Shown piece by piece: positions 1 to 11,385 of a DNA stretch of 53,864 nucleotides (position 1 is the stretch's first letter; each line of letters opens with the position of its first letter). The DNA lies in the NCBI GenBank assembly GCA_015179025.1, contig WHUX01000294.1:1-53864 (forward strand). The letters run 5' to 3'. The translations under genes were made by a program, and so were the position numbers. The DNA is from Terfezia claveryi. Its lineage: Eukaryota; Ascomycota; Pezizomycetes; Pezizales; Pezizaceae. The notes under the pieces were generated by a model. That model searched no databases. It was not told the origin of the DNA and was given only the letters and a program-made list of their open reading frames with translations.

Positions 1-1994
1 TGGCTCCAAGCTATGGCTCCACTACCTATGTGCTCATGGATATGGCTCCACTACCTACATGCTTTTAGCTCCAGCTTGACTGCCTATACTCTCACAGCTC
101 ATATTAGAGGTACTACTAGCTACTCCACGTTCTGTTAATTCCACTGCTAATAAACATGCTCCTAGCACTGGCTCCACTACCTATGCACTCATAGCTATAG
201 CTCCACTACCTACGTGCTCATGGCTATGGCTCCACTACCTACGCGCTCATGGATATAGCTCCACTACCTACATGCTTTTAGCTCCAGCTTGACTGCCTAC
301 ACTCTCACAGCTCATATTAGAGGTACTACTAGCTACTCCACGTTCCATTAATTCCACTGCTAATAAATATGCTCCCTGCACTGGCTCCACTACCTACGTG
401 CTCATGGCTATAGCTCCACTACCTACGGGCTCATAGCTATGCCTCCCTACCTACGCGCTCATGGATATGGCTCCACTACCTACATGCTTTCAGCTCCAGC
501 TTGACTGCCTACACTCTCACAGCTCATATTAGAGGTACTACTAGCTACTCCATGCTCCGTTAATCCACTGCTAATAAACATGCTCCCAGCACTGGCTCCA
601 CTACCTATGCGCTCATGGCTATGGCTCTACTACCTACATGCTTTCAGCTCCAGCTTGACTGCCTACACGTTCACAGCTCATAATAGAGGTACTACTAGCT
701 ACTTCATGCTCCATTAATTCCACTGCTAATACACATGCTTCTTCACAGACTTTGCTACCCTACGCATTTCCAGCTCTGGCTCTACTACCTACATGCTTTC
801 AGCTTCGGCTTGACTGCCTACACGTTCATAGCTTATATTAGAGGTACTACTAGCTAGTCCATGCTCCGTTAATTCCACTGCTAATACATATGCTCCCTCA
901 CAGACTTTACTACCCTATGTGTTTCCAGCTCTGGCTCCACTACCTACATGCTTTCAGCTTCGGCTTGACTGCCTACACGTTCACAGCTTATATTAGAGGT
1001 ACTACTAGCTACTTCATGCTCCGTTAATTCTACTGCTAATACATATGCTCCCTCACAGACTTTGCTACCCTATGTGTTTCCAGCTCCAGCTTGACTACCT
1101 ACACGTTCACAACTTATATTAGAGGTACTACTAGCTACTCCATGCTCCGTTAATCCACTGCTAATAAACATGCTCCCAGTACTGGCTCCACTACCTATGT
1201 GCTTATGGCTATGGCTCCACTACCTACATGCTTTCAGCTCCAGCTTGACTACCTACACGTTTACAGCTCATATTAGAGGTACTACTAGCTACTCTATGCT
1301 CCGTTAATTCCACTGCTAATACACATGCTCCCTCACAGACTTTGCTACCCTATGTGTTTCCAGCTCTGGCTTGACTGCCTATACGTTCACAGCTTATATT
1401 AGAGGTACTACTAGCTACTCCATACTCCGTTAATCTACTGCTAATAAACATGCTCCTAGCACTGGCTCCACTACCTACGTGCTCATGGCTATGGCTCCAC
1501 TACCTACGCGCTCATGGCTATGGCTCCACTACCTATGCGCTCATGGATATAGCTCCACTACCTACATGTTTTCAGCTCCAGCTTGACTGCCTACACTCTC
1601 ACAGCTCATATTAAAGGTACTACTAGCTACTCCATGCTCCGTTAATTCCACTGCTAATACACATGCTCCCTCACAGACTTTGCTACCCTACGCATTTCCA
1701 GCTCTGGCTCCACTACCTACATGCTTTCAGCTCCGGCTTGACTGCTTACATGTTTACAGCTTATATTTGCTAGCTACTCCATGCTCCGTTAATTCCACTG
1801 CTAATAAATATGGTCATAGCTCTGGCAGTACTACCATATGCGCTCACACTTATGGTTTCAAGCTATGGCTCTTCTTCTAATGTACTTCTCACACAAACCT
1901 CTTTACTCTACACTTTCTCAGCTTTAGTTACTGCTCCAAGTCTAAGCTCTTCCAACTCTAGATATACTACCTTTGTATAATTGGATTCTCTATA
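1..1994. repeat. Left arm of a giant inverted repeat array (MULE flank)
   Basis: Degenerate tandem array. Short sub-units of the type GCTCCACTACCTACGTGCTC alternate with a longer block containing TTGACTGCCTACAC, ATTAGAGGTACTACTAGC and TTAATTCCACTGCTAATA. The block GGTACTACTAGC recurs about ten times at roughly 125 to 220 base spacing. The same repeat family occurs in reverse orientation at 4341..7425, and the inner ends also pair: ATTGGATTCTCTATA at 1980..1994 is matched by TATAGAGAATCCAAT at 4341..4355. The array is cut by the window start. Open frames inside it only reflect the repeat and are not genes. Confidence 0.9.
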
Positions 1995-2002
1995 TTTCCT
2001 TC

Positions 2003-3893
2003 TTACATGTCTTCTTCCTCTGGTTCTTCTTCTTCCTCCAGTTTTTCCTCCAGTTCTTCCTCATCATCTATACCTTCTACCTCCAGTTCTTCTTCCCTAT
2101 TGCCCATACCTTTCATATCTATGTTCTCTTTATTTCCTTTATATCCTGGTTCAAAAAGTTGTAGCCGGTCTGGTGCATCACAAGTACGGCGGTTATGACC
2201 ATACTTTCTATATTTTCGACATGCTTGACTTCCTTCTCCCTGTTCATGTGGAGCTACCAATATAGCATTATTGGCATGTCTACATACAGACCCAGGTAAA
2301 AACCGCTTGACTTTCAGCTGACCTCTATTATTCTGCTATTGTATAGGTGCATCAATATCTTGCGATATTGGAAGGTTGGATAGTGAGATTGGTAGAATAT
2401 TTTTGGCATATGTTTCATACCATATGTTAACTCGGAAGTGCTCAGGAATATAGTCATATAGTCGAGGTGAAGGAATAGTATTCTCTTGAAGGTTTTCAAG
2501 AAAAGCAAATGCATGACCACATAGAATTGAATTGGCTTGAAAATGGCCGCATGTACATGTCTTTGCTCAGAGGTTAACTGTATATAGTTTGTGGTTGCTT
2601 TGAACTACTACAGCCAAGGAGTTGGAGGAGCGCTGAACTGTATTTCCAAGGGCCCAAGTGTGACTAGCCTGTAACTGTTCATAACAATAGTCCGAAAATG
2701 GAGAATTTTTAGCCAATAATGTCGTAGCTTCCGTTAATCGATCAGAACATTATGCCATTGTATAATACCAAATCTTGTTTAGAAGATCAAGAATTGGTAG
2801 CTCACGATCTTTGCGAAATACATTATTTGTTGACTCAACAATATTAGATGTTTTATGACCATAATATGGACCTTTATAAAACGCAGTTACCTATAGCTTA
2901 GAGTCAATAGCTCTCAAATACTGAGCAGCATTAGGATTAACTTGCTCTAACTTCTGCATTTGTATTCATATGAATCTATTGATATAGAATTCACAATTGC
3001 CTAGAAGTAAGGTGCTAATATGTTGTTGTATCGCTTGCAAAGGTTACCTATTATAGTAATATTAGTTTTAACTTTTCCTAAATAAATCTAGTTTGAAATT
3101 TCTTACCTTTCAAGTGAAAGCAACATACTAATGAGGTTATTGTATTTCCATAGACTGCTTCTTGAGCATTTAATAGCCCTTTTTCACGGTCACTCATTAA
3201 TGTCATACCAACAGTCTCTGAAATAGCTTCTTTCAAGTTTGCAAAAAACCAACTCCATGATTCTGTATTTTCACTCTCAACCATACCCCATGCCAAGATT
3301 AAATTTTTTCCATTAGCATCAATACCAATAGCAAAAAGTAAACTTTATATATAATGGGCCTTTAGAAAGGTTCCATCAATGGCAATAAATTTGTATATAT
3401 GTTGGAAGGAAAGGCAAGACTCGTAGGGGCAAATAAAGAGATACTGAAATTTGTTTGTTAAAGTGCTTTGTATTGCAGAGTATAACATCGGGTGCTGTAA
3501 CTTAAGGAGAGCTAAGTAGGTTGGCAATCATCAAAATTGTTGTAATTGATCCTCTTAGCTGCTCTTAATAAGGTAGGCCTTCACTAGTCGTGCTGCTTCG
3601 GGAGTGGTAGCTAGCTTATACTGTAGTCGCATGCAGTCCCGGATTTCGCTCACAGTTGTTAACTTCGAGACACAAAGATGCTGTGGTACAACTCGACGAA
3701 GCCAAAATTGTGAATTCGCTACTCTTCCTTTGAAGCGGAGGCCAGTACAAGTATGTCTACTAGAAATTGTTTTAATTTCAATTTCATGGTTGTCGTTAAC
3801 ACAAGCATATAACCGCCATTTGCAGTCCTTATCCTTGTGTATACAACAATATTCACCCCACTTCTTATTTTTATTTGTAACCTTAAGTTCCAC
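2003..3893 (-). pseudogene. Decayed Mutator-like (MULE) transposase
   Basis: Four protein blocks in order on the minus strand match a fungal/plant MULE transposase. 3893..3555 resembles the FAR1/MuDR N-terminal zinc-binding region (DCKWRLYAC ... RHTC). 3527..3345 ends in IAIDGTFLKAHY, the first catalytic-Asp motif of the MULE DDE domain. 3296..3078 has WGMVESENTESWSWFFANL and MSDREKGLLNA, the second Asp motif. Around 2560..2510 lies a SWIM zinc finger (CTCGHFQANS then CGH), followed by a CCHC-like knuckle (CRKYRKYGHNRRTC, with a Tyr where Cys is expected) and an acidic tail ending at 2003. The frame is interrupted by TAA, TGA TGA and TAA between the first blocks, by a frame change between 3078 and 2560, and by TAG at 2336..2338. 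It cannot make protein. It lies between the inverted arrays and is the likely original occupant of the element. Confidence 0.88.
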
Positions 3894-3899
3894 TCACAT

Positions 3900-4340
3900 C
3901 ATAAGACATAAGTCTTCTAAGGCAATACCAAATTCTGTCCAAGAAAAGAAGCATTAACTAATAGGTAGGGACATAATTACAGATTGCTGATATAGGAGAG
4001 GAGAGTTGAGAGAGGATAGTTGAAGGAGGAAAGACTAAAAGGAAGTGCATAGGTTCAGAAGTGTATAGGTTCAGAAGGGCATAGGTTCAGAAGTATGTAG
4101 GTTCAGAAGTGCGTAGGTTCAGGAGTTGGAATAGTAACTCAAAGTAAGAAGGTAGTGTAGTAGTAACTCGAAAACTGTAGAGGAACTGAGAATATAGCGG
4201 AATGAAGGGCAGATGAAGAAGCTTAAATACAAATCTAAAGCCTTAAGAGAATAAATTGAAAGTAGTAAATTTAACTATAATCTAGGAAAACCAGTGGTAG
4301 GTAACTAATCTAACATAAAAGTAATACAATCAAACCTAAG
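3900..4340. other. Internal MULE spacer with an 18-base tandem repeat
   Basis: No gene seen. It lies upstream of the transposase relic and inside the inner ends of the arms, so it probably held the element's promoter. At about 4041..4135 a roughly 18-base unit (consensus AGTGCATAGGTTCAGAAG) is repeated five times with small changes. The rest is AT-rich and without recognisable motifs. Confidence 0.6.
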
Positions 4341-5009
4341 TATAGAGAATCCAATTGTGCAAAAATCTGATTGGGAAGGTAGACCAGACTTCATAGTCTG
4401 TGTAGTGAATCAAAGCTAGAAAAGTGAATCAAATTGTATAAAAGGAGATGGAAAGCTAGAGCTAAATGTACGAAAGTAGTGTATCTAGAGCTGGTAGAGC
4501 TTAGACTTAGAGCAGTAAACTAGAGCTAAGACAATGTAGAGTAAAGAGGTTTGTGCGAGGAGTGCATTAGTAGTGAAGCTAGAGCTAGAAGCTGTAGGTA
4601 GTGGAGCCATAGCTTGGAACCATAAGAGCGCATATGGCAGTACCGCTAGAGCTGTGAGCAAGTTTATTAGCAGTGGAATTAATGGAGCATGGAGTAGCTA
4701 GTAAATATGAGCTGTGAACGTATAGGCAGTCAAGCCGGAGCTGAAAGCATGTAGGTAGTGGAGCCAGAGCTAGAAATGGGTAGGGTAGCAAAGTCTGTGA
4801 GGGAGCATGTGTATTAGCAGTAGAATTAGTGGAGCATGGAGTAGCTAGTAGTACCTCTAATATGAGCTATGAGTGTATAGGCAGTCAAGCTGGAGCTGAA
4901 AGCATGTAGGTAGTAGAGCCATAGCCATGAGCATATAGGTAGTAGAGCCAGTGCTGGGAGCATGTTTATTAGCAGTGGATTAATGGAGCATGGAGTAGCT
5001 AGTAGTACC

Positions 5010-5713
5010 TGTTATGAATCTCACGTGAGGGTGGTCTACGCAGAGGCGGAAAACCGAAGCCGACAGCCGCTGAGGCCAACGACGTGGATTGATCACCCAC
5101 AGCAGGTCTAGCAATGGGCCCTCTAGCTCATACCTATGGGTTGAGTAGAGAGACTGGCCGGGACAAGGAAGTGTGTGCACCGTTCTAGCGATGACCAAGA
5201 GGGTTGGGGCTAGGTCGTATTGGCTTATGGGATAACTGCTTCTTACGGAGGACCGGTTCAAGGCATATTCGATTTCCAATCATTGATTTCCAAGCCGCTG
5301 ATGTCTACGTTGTTGATTTGCAAGCATGTCTCCGTTTCCCTTATTTCCAATCAATGATTTGCAATCATTGATTTTCAAGCTGCTCCGTCATTGATTCCCA
5401 AGCTGCTTCGTCATTGATTTGTATTCATGTCTCCGAGGCTTAGGAAGGCCATGCCGGAGGCATGTGGGGGGGGAGTAGGACGATCCCCGAGATGTCTATA
5501 TAAGGGGCCTCTGCTACCTAGATAGAAAGGGCAGAACCCAAGCACTGTCTTGTATACTTCTTCGAAAGCCTAAGCACTATATCTCCTTGATCTCTACACT
5601 TTCGTCACCCTCGCACACCCGTCCCTGTTGTGCTAGCTCCACTAAACGCCACTAGAAGCTCGCTAAGCTCTTTACCTCATAATTGGCCCGGACTAGACTG
5701 TCCGCCCCTAACA
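5010..5713. mobile_element. Solo LTR of a retrotransposon, 704 bp
   Basis: Starts TGTTATG and ends CTAACA, giving the short TGTTA/TAACA inverted termini typical of LTRs. It is flanked by a perfect 5-base duplication GTACC (5005..5009 and 5714..5718), and removing it restores the array sequence AGTAGTACCTCTAATA. It has an internal TATA-like box at 5497..5504 and GC-poor repeats of the type CATTGATTTCCAAGC at 5270..5420. No primer-binding site, polypurine tract or gag-pol is next to it, so it is a solo LTR left by recombination. The superfamily (gypsy or copia) cannot be told. Confidence 0.9.
5497..5504 (+). promoter_or_regulatory. TATA-like box in the solo LTR
   Basis: TATATAAG lies about 490 bases into the LTR, where a U3/R promoter would be expected if the LTR is read on the plus strand. 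This is the only hint of LTR orientation. Confidence 0.45.
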
Positions 5714-7494
5714 GTACCTCTAATATAAGCTGTGAACGTGTAGGCAGTCAAGCTGGAGCTGGAAACACGTAGGGTAGCAAAGTCTGTGAGAGAGCATGTG
5801 TATTAGCAGGGGAATTAACAGAGCATGGAGTAGCTAGTAGTACCACTAATATGAGCTGTGAACGTGTAGGCAGTCAAGTTGGAGCTGAAAGCATGTAGGT
5901 AGTGGAGCTATAGCTATGAGCGCATAGGTAGTAGAGCCAGTACTGGAGGCATGTTTATTAGCAGTGGATTAATGGAGTATGAAGTAGCTAGTAGTACCTC
6001 TAATATAAGCTGTGAACGTGTAGGCAGTCAAGCTGGAGCTAGAAACGTGTAGGGTAGCAAAGTCTGTGAGAGAGTATGTATATTAGTAGTGGAATTAATG
6101 GAGCATGGAGTAGCTAGTAGTACCTCTAATATAAGCTGTGAATGTGTAGGCAGTCAAGCCGGAGCTAAAAGCATGTAGGTAGTAGAGCCAGAGCTGGAAA
6201 TGCGTAGGGTAGCAAAGTTTGTAAGGGAGCATGTGTATTAGCAGTGGAATTAACGGAGTATGGAGTAGCTAGTAGTACCTCTATTATGAGCTGTGAATGT
6301 ATAGGCAGTCAAGCTGGAGCTGAAAGCATGTAGGTAGTGGAGCCATAGCCATGAGCACATAGGTAGTGGAGCCAGTGCTGGGAGCATGTTTATTAGCAGT
6401 AGATTAATGGAGCATAGAGTAGCTAGTAGGACCTCTAATATGAGTTGTGAGAGTGTAGGCAGTCAAGCTGGAGCTGAAAGCATGTAGGTAGTGGAGCCAT
6501 ATATATGAGCACATAGGTAGTGGAGCCATAGCCATGAGCGCGTAGGTAGTGGAGCCATAGCTATGAGCGCGTAGGTAGTGGAGCCAGTGCTGGGAGCATG
6601 TTTATTAGTAGTGGAATTAACAGAACGTAGAGTAGCTAGTAGTATCTCTAATATGAGCTGTGAGAGTGTAGGCAGTCAAGCTGGAGCTGAAAGCATGTAG
6701 GTAGTGGAGCCATATCCATGAGCGCATAGGTAGTGGAGCCATAGCCATGAGCATGTAGATAGTGGAGCCATAGCCATGAGCACGTAGGTAGTGGAGCCAT
6801 AGCCATGAGCGCGTAGGTAGTGGAGCCAGTACTGGGAGCATGTTTATTAGCAATAGAATTAACGGAGCATGGAGTAGCTAGTAGTACCTCTAATATGGGC
6901 TGTGAGTATGTAGGCAGTCAAGCTGGAGCTGGAAGCTCGCAGGTAGTGGAGCCATAGCTTGGAGCCATAAATGTGAGCACGTAGGGCAGTACCGCCAAAG
7001 CTGTGAACATGTATAGTAGTAGTAGAATTAACGGAGCATGGAGTAGCTCTAATATAAGCTGGGAGCGTGTAGGCAGTCAAGCCATAGCCGGGAGCGCATA
7101 GGATAGTGGAGCGTATAGGGTAGTGGAGCACGTAGGGTAGTGGAGCGTGTACTAGGAGTGCGTAGAGTAACGAAGCCAGAGCTGTGAGCACATAGGTAGT
7201 GAAGTCTGTGGTGGGAACATGTTTAGTACTAGAATTAACAGATACATAGATTAGCTAGTAGTACCTCTTATATGAACGTGTAGACAGTCAATCCAGAGCT
7301 GTAAGCATGTAGGGTAGTGGAGCTAGAACTGGGAGCATGAGGGTAATGAAGCCGGAGCTGTAAGCATGTTTATTAGCAGTGGAATTAACGGAGTGGGAGT
7401 ATGTTAGTAGTAGAGCTAGAGCGTGGATAATACCTAAAGCAAAGCAGTGAATTGGTCCTGACCTGGTACCGAACCGGGGAAGCCTCGGGGAGTG

Positions 7495-7740
7495 CCGTGT
7501 GCAGTGAAGGGTGCTGTATATGGTGAAGAGTGCCATGTAAACTGAAGGTGCCGTCAGAACTGAAGGGTGCCGTATATGAACTGAAAGGTGCTGTGTGAAC
7601 TGTGAACTGAGGGCGCTGTGTAAACTGTGAACTGAGGGTGCCATATGAACTGTGAACTGAGAGTACCATGTGAACTATGAACTGAGGGCGCTGTGTGAAC
7701 TGTGAACTGAGGCGCCGTATAAACTGAACGGTGCCATGAT
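7495..7740. repeat. Minisatellite with GTGAACTGTGAACTGAGGG unit
   Basis: Degenerate direct repeats based on GTGAACTGTGAACTGAGGG and GGTGCCGTATGAACTGAAGG follow directly on the right arm of the inverted array. There is no coding signal; the minus-strand open frames here are repetitive Ser/His/Thr-rich artefacts. Confidence 0.75.
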
Positions 7741-7797
7741 GAACTTATTGCGAAGGCTACTATGCTGCATTAGTGATGTATCTTATAGATTACCTAA

Positions 7798-8225
7798 ATA
7801 TGCTGAGTATGCTGGGTATGCTAGCTGAGTGGTATGCTGGATAAGCTAGCGTGGTACGCTGGGCATGCTGGGAATTCCGGGTTGTATGCTAGGTATGCTG
7901 GCTGTGTGGTATGCTGGGTATGCTGGGTATGCAGGCTGCATAGTATGCGGATATGTTGGGTGTGGTGTGCACCTATGCTGGGAATGCAGACTGCGTAGTG
8001 TGCTGGGTGTGCTGAGTATGCTAGGTATGCAGGCTGCGTGGTGTGTGGATATGCTAAGTATGGTGCTGGGATTGCCATCTATGCTGGGAATGCAGACTGC
8101 ATGGTGTACTGGGTATGCTGGCTATGCCAGCTGCGTGTCGCTATCTCGAGTATGCTGGGTATGCTGCTGCCTGTGGTATACTGAGTATGCTGGGTATGCT
8201 GGCTAAGTGTGGTGTGCTGGGTATC
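7798..8225. repeat. Minisatellite with TATGCTGGG unit
   Basis: A 9 to 10 base unit, GTATGCTGGG with variants such as GTATGCAGGC, is repeated tens of times across about 430 bases. Because 9-base multiples keep frame, both strands show open frames (YAGYAGC-like and its reverse), but the composition is that of the repeat and no gene is inferred. Confidence 0.85.
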
Positions 8226-9099
8226 TTGGTAGAAAGCACATGAATTGTACTGTTAATAATGTAGGTTGTGTGGTAAGAAAGGTTTAGTGTGGTCTGGTTG
8301 GGTTTAGTGTTGCTTTAGTGCCTTCGGATGTGATGAGAGTCTGCATGATGTCTATTTCAAAGGTTTCAGTGCTTAGCGATATCTATTTCAAAAGTTTTCC
8401 CAATATAAAATAGATCTACTTTACTATAAAATTTATATAATATATAGTTGTATTTAAAATCAAGCTTTCTATATTACTTCTATTAGTTTTATAATAAAAT
8501 AAAGAAACTTTTATTACTAAAAGTAGAGATAAAATACCTCTAATATAAATTGTATTTTATTTAGATAGTTAGCCAGTTTTTTAATACTTATTTGATGATT
8601 CTAATAACAACTTATTATTATTAACAATTAAATTACCTTCTATATCTAATAATAGTTTAGAAAATAGAAGATAAGATACTTTAGATAAGTTAGGAATAGA
8701 TAAGCTAGATATAAATAAGCTAGATACAAATAAGCTAGATACAAATAAGCTATGTACAAATATACAAAGTACAAATATACTTGATACTATTATGGTAGTT
8801 AAAAGTACTATACTAGATTTTTCTATAATATTAGCTTAAGTTTAAGCCAATACTACAAAGGTTTATACTCAAATGAATATAAAATATAGCAAAACCTAAG
8901 ATATAGTACAATTTGATATTAGTGATCTAGTATCACTTTACATTCCTAGAATTGACTAACATATAACTAATACACCTAGGCTGTTCTACAAGATTATTCT
9001 CAAACCTTACCTTAATCAATATCAGTTGCTTACTCTTTACTACACTACAGTAGCTTCCACTAAATTTTACTCACTCTGATTTGGATAAATTGTATACAT
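8226..9099. other. AT-rich gene-free island
   Basis: No gene seen. From about 8400 to 9000 the sequence is extremely AT-rich and contains a short tandem repeat at about 8696..8760 (AATAAGCTAGATACAA, four copies). A duplicated TCTATTTCAAA-type stretch lies near 8360..8395. The last ~50 bases may belong to the relic that continues at 11386 beyond the pogo insertion. Confidence 0.6.
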
Positions 9100-9101
9100 T
9101 A

Positions 9102-11383
9102 CCATCTTTCACGGAGATGCAGATCATCACAGGGATGTGGATCAGCCCCCACGCAGATCAGTAGTGGGCAGCTGCGGAGTAATTACAACATCAGTTCGTA
9201 ATGGAATTGAATGCTAGTTGTAGCATTCAACTCTATAGGATTTGTCATACCATATCCAATACCTAATATGCATTTCTAAGAATCTAGGATATGGCCTGAG
9301 TATTGGAAATAAAATTGTCCAGTCTGTATAAACATTTTAGATAACATGTGAAAACCCCACTTAGTGGTATATAGAAGCTGATATGGGAGTATAGAAGACC
9401 TGAAGTACATCATGGGAAGGCTAAAGCAACGAAAGCAGGTATCGGAAGCCTAGTGGGAGCTCTGAATTCGGTGAGCAATAGTGGCAGTTCAAGAGGGGAA
9501 ATACAAATTGATCCGAAAAATAGCAGAAGCCTTTGGACTTGGATATACAATATTGCATAGACGACTGAATGGTGGAGAATCCAGAGTAAGGTCACACATA
9601 TCATAGCAGTTGTATACACTAGCAGAAGAGGAGGCTATTGTACAGTGGATCCTGAAATTAGAAGAGTGGGGATTTCCTCTATATATAGTACATGTTAAGG
9701 AAGGTGTTGCATTATTAAAGGGAAAAAAATTAGATAAAAGCTCTACGGTAGGCAAAATTTGGATTATACACTTTCTTGATCATCACTCACAATTAGTTTC
9801 AAAGTTCAGTAGCCAGTTCGATAAGAAGTGGATCAAAACTAGTAATCTAGGAATTATCCGAGATTATTTTACTAAGCTTATATAGCTTAAGAGCCTATAT
9901 CGGATTACAGATACTACAACCTACAATATGGATAAGAAGGGGTTTTACTAAGGTATTTCAGATCATACTAAGGTTATTTGTTTAAGACGAGGTCGTGGAA
10001 TGACTAGCAAGCTGGCAACTAATGGAAATTATAAAATGATTACTATTGTAGAAACAATTGGTGGAGAAGGGATTGTATTGCCCCCATTAATTATCTATAA
10101 AGGAGCTAGGCACTCTATGAGCTAGTATCAATCTCTAAAACATCTAGAGGTTGATTGTGATCGATGAAAGTTTAGTGTATCAAAAAAAGGATGGACAAGT
10201 CATACCTTAGGGATAGAATGGATTAAGCATTTTCATGAGTATACAAAAGAGTCAAAGGAGGTAAAAAATGGAGGTTATTGTTTACTAATTGTGGATGGTC
10301 ATGAGTCTCATATTATAATTGAGTTTATTGAGTTCTGCCTCAGTATCAATATCATTGCCTATTATCTTCCAGCGCATTCTACCTATCTCCTACAACCACT
10401 TAATGTCAAATTATTCTCACCACTACAGAAGGCACATAGAAAGCAGGTTGATCAGCTTGTTCGCTTTAGTAATGTTGCAATTAACAAAGGCAATTTTCTT
10501 CCTATACTTATTGAGGTACACAATGCAATATATACTTAAAAGAATATTCTTAGTGCTTGGCAAGGAGCAGGTCTTATTCCACAAAATCCACGACATGTCT
10601 TAGACAAGTTGACGCACAGACAAGTACTACCAAGAGCCCATATTGTCGATCCCCCGCTTGAACCCCCTACACCATGCAATATGGCTGAGCTACACCGACA
10701 GGTCAGACAGGCAACCTTGCACCTAAGATTAAAGGATGCAGTGATTAATCGAGTGGAACTGGCTGATCTTATTGAGCAACTTGAGAAGTTTGGAATTGCA
10801 GCAGTTAAGGACCGTGAGTTAGAGCGCAGGACACTACAGCAGTGGCAGGAGGCATAAAAGCTTGCATTGAAGGTTGATAAGTGAGAGATAGGAAGGGCTC
10901 GAGGTCGAGTTATGGATGGTAAGGCACTGAAAGAGCTCTATATTGAACAAGAGGCACGAGAGGCAAAGAAGGAGAAAAAGCGGCAGAAAGTCGCAAAGCG
11001 AGCTGGCAAACCCCAAGTATCCAACCCTCCCCATACACCCAAGCAGGCTGGAAAACACAAGGTGGTTTCCTTTGTTGTTATTAATTCATCAGATAGTGAA
11101 GAGGCTATTAGCGGGGAAGAGATGGATAACTGGGAAAGTGATTTAGATTGCCCCTCTATTTCCTCATCTGGTTCTATTTTTTCTACAATAACACTTGCTA
11201 CTCCGGCTCCAGGCCCCCCAGTTGAGTCCTTACCGCCTCGGACACCCCCTTCCCCTACCCCTGGCCCCTCCTTACGCTCTCACACTCGTTCTGGGCTCCG
11301 TGTAACTAGATCTCGTGCGTCAGGTAGATAGCCGATGAATTGATCCATTTCTCTGTGATGATCCGCTTCCCCGTGAAAGATGG
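9102..11383 (+). mobile_element. pogo/Fot1-type DNA transposon, ends intact
   Basis: A 2,282-base element bounded by inverted repeats of about 44 bases: CCATCTTTCACGGAGATGCA at 9102 matches the complement of the right end, which reads GGATCATCACAGAGAAATGG internally and closes with CCGTGAAAGATGG at 11371..11383. A TA dinucleotide sits on each side (9100..9101 and 11384..11385), the target duplication of Tc1/mariner/pogo elements. The single long frame between the ends is the transposase relic described separately. Confidence 0.92.
9412..11331 (+). pseudogene. pogo/Fot1 transposase with multiple in-frame stops
   Basis: One frame runs the whole length with no frameshift, broken only by stop codons. 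It reads an N-terminal helix-turn-helix (KIAEAFGLGYTILHRRLNGG), a CENP-B/Tc5-type DNA-binding domain (YTLAEEEAIVQWILKLEEWG) and a DDE_1 catalytic domain. Catalytic blocks are NMDKKGF (first Asp), IVDGHESH (second Asp) and YLLQPLNVKLF, where Asn replaces the third Asp usually seen in LQPLDV. The C-terminus is Pro/Ser-rich and ends in a basic TRSG...TRSRASGR stretch. About ten stops are each one C-to-T or G-to-A step from Gln, Arg or Trp. The protein is dead both by stops and by the D-to-N change. Confidence 0.9.
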
Positions 11384-11385
11384 TA

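Larger units (their letters stand above)
4341..7425. repeat. Right arm of the giant inverted repeat array
   Basis: The same repeat family as 1..1994 in reverse complement: GTAGGTAGTGGAGCCATAGC sub-units plus a block with GTAGCTAGTAGTACCTCTAA that recurs about ten times. The inner 250 bases align with the inner end of the left arm apart from indels. The arm is interrupted by the solo LTR at 5010..5713. The outer end fades near 7425, where the sequence changes to a different minisatellite, so the exact element terminus and target duplication cannot be fixed here. Open frames on the minus strand in this arm are repeat artefacts. Confidence 0.88.

Noticed and set aside
1680..1880. Open frames in the repeat arms (also at 4585..4791, 6617..6853, 6859..7191, 7288..7669)
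   Set aside because: Their translations are simply the repeat unit read in frame, recur with the repeat, and have no family similarity or gene structure.
4980..5279. 99-codon minus-strand frame over the solo LTR
   Set aside because: It straddles the LTR boundary and has no recognisable motif; the LTR structure explains the sequence.
7798..8225. Possible CRISPR-like array
   Set aside because: Short degenerate units without unique spacers; a eukaryotic minisatellite explains it.
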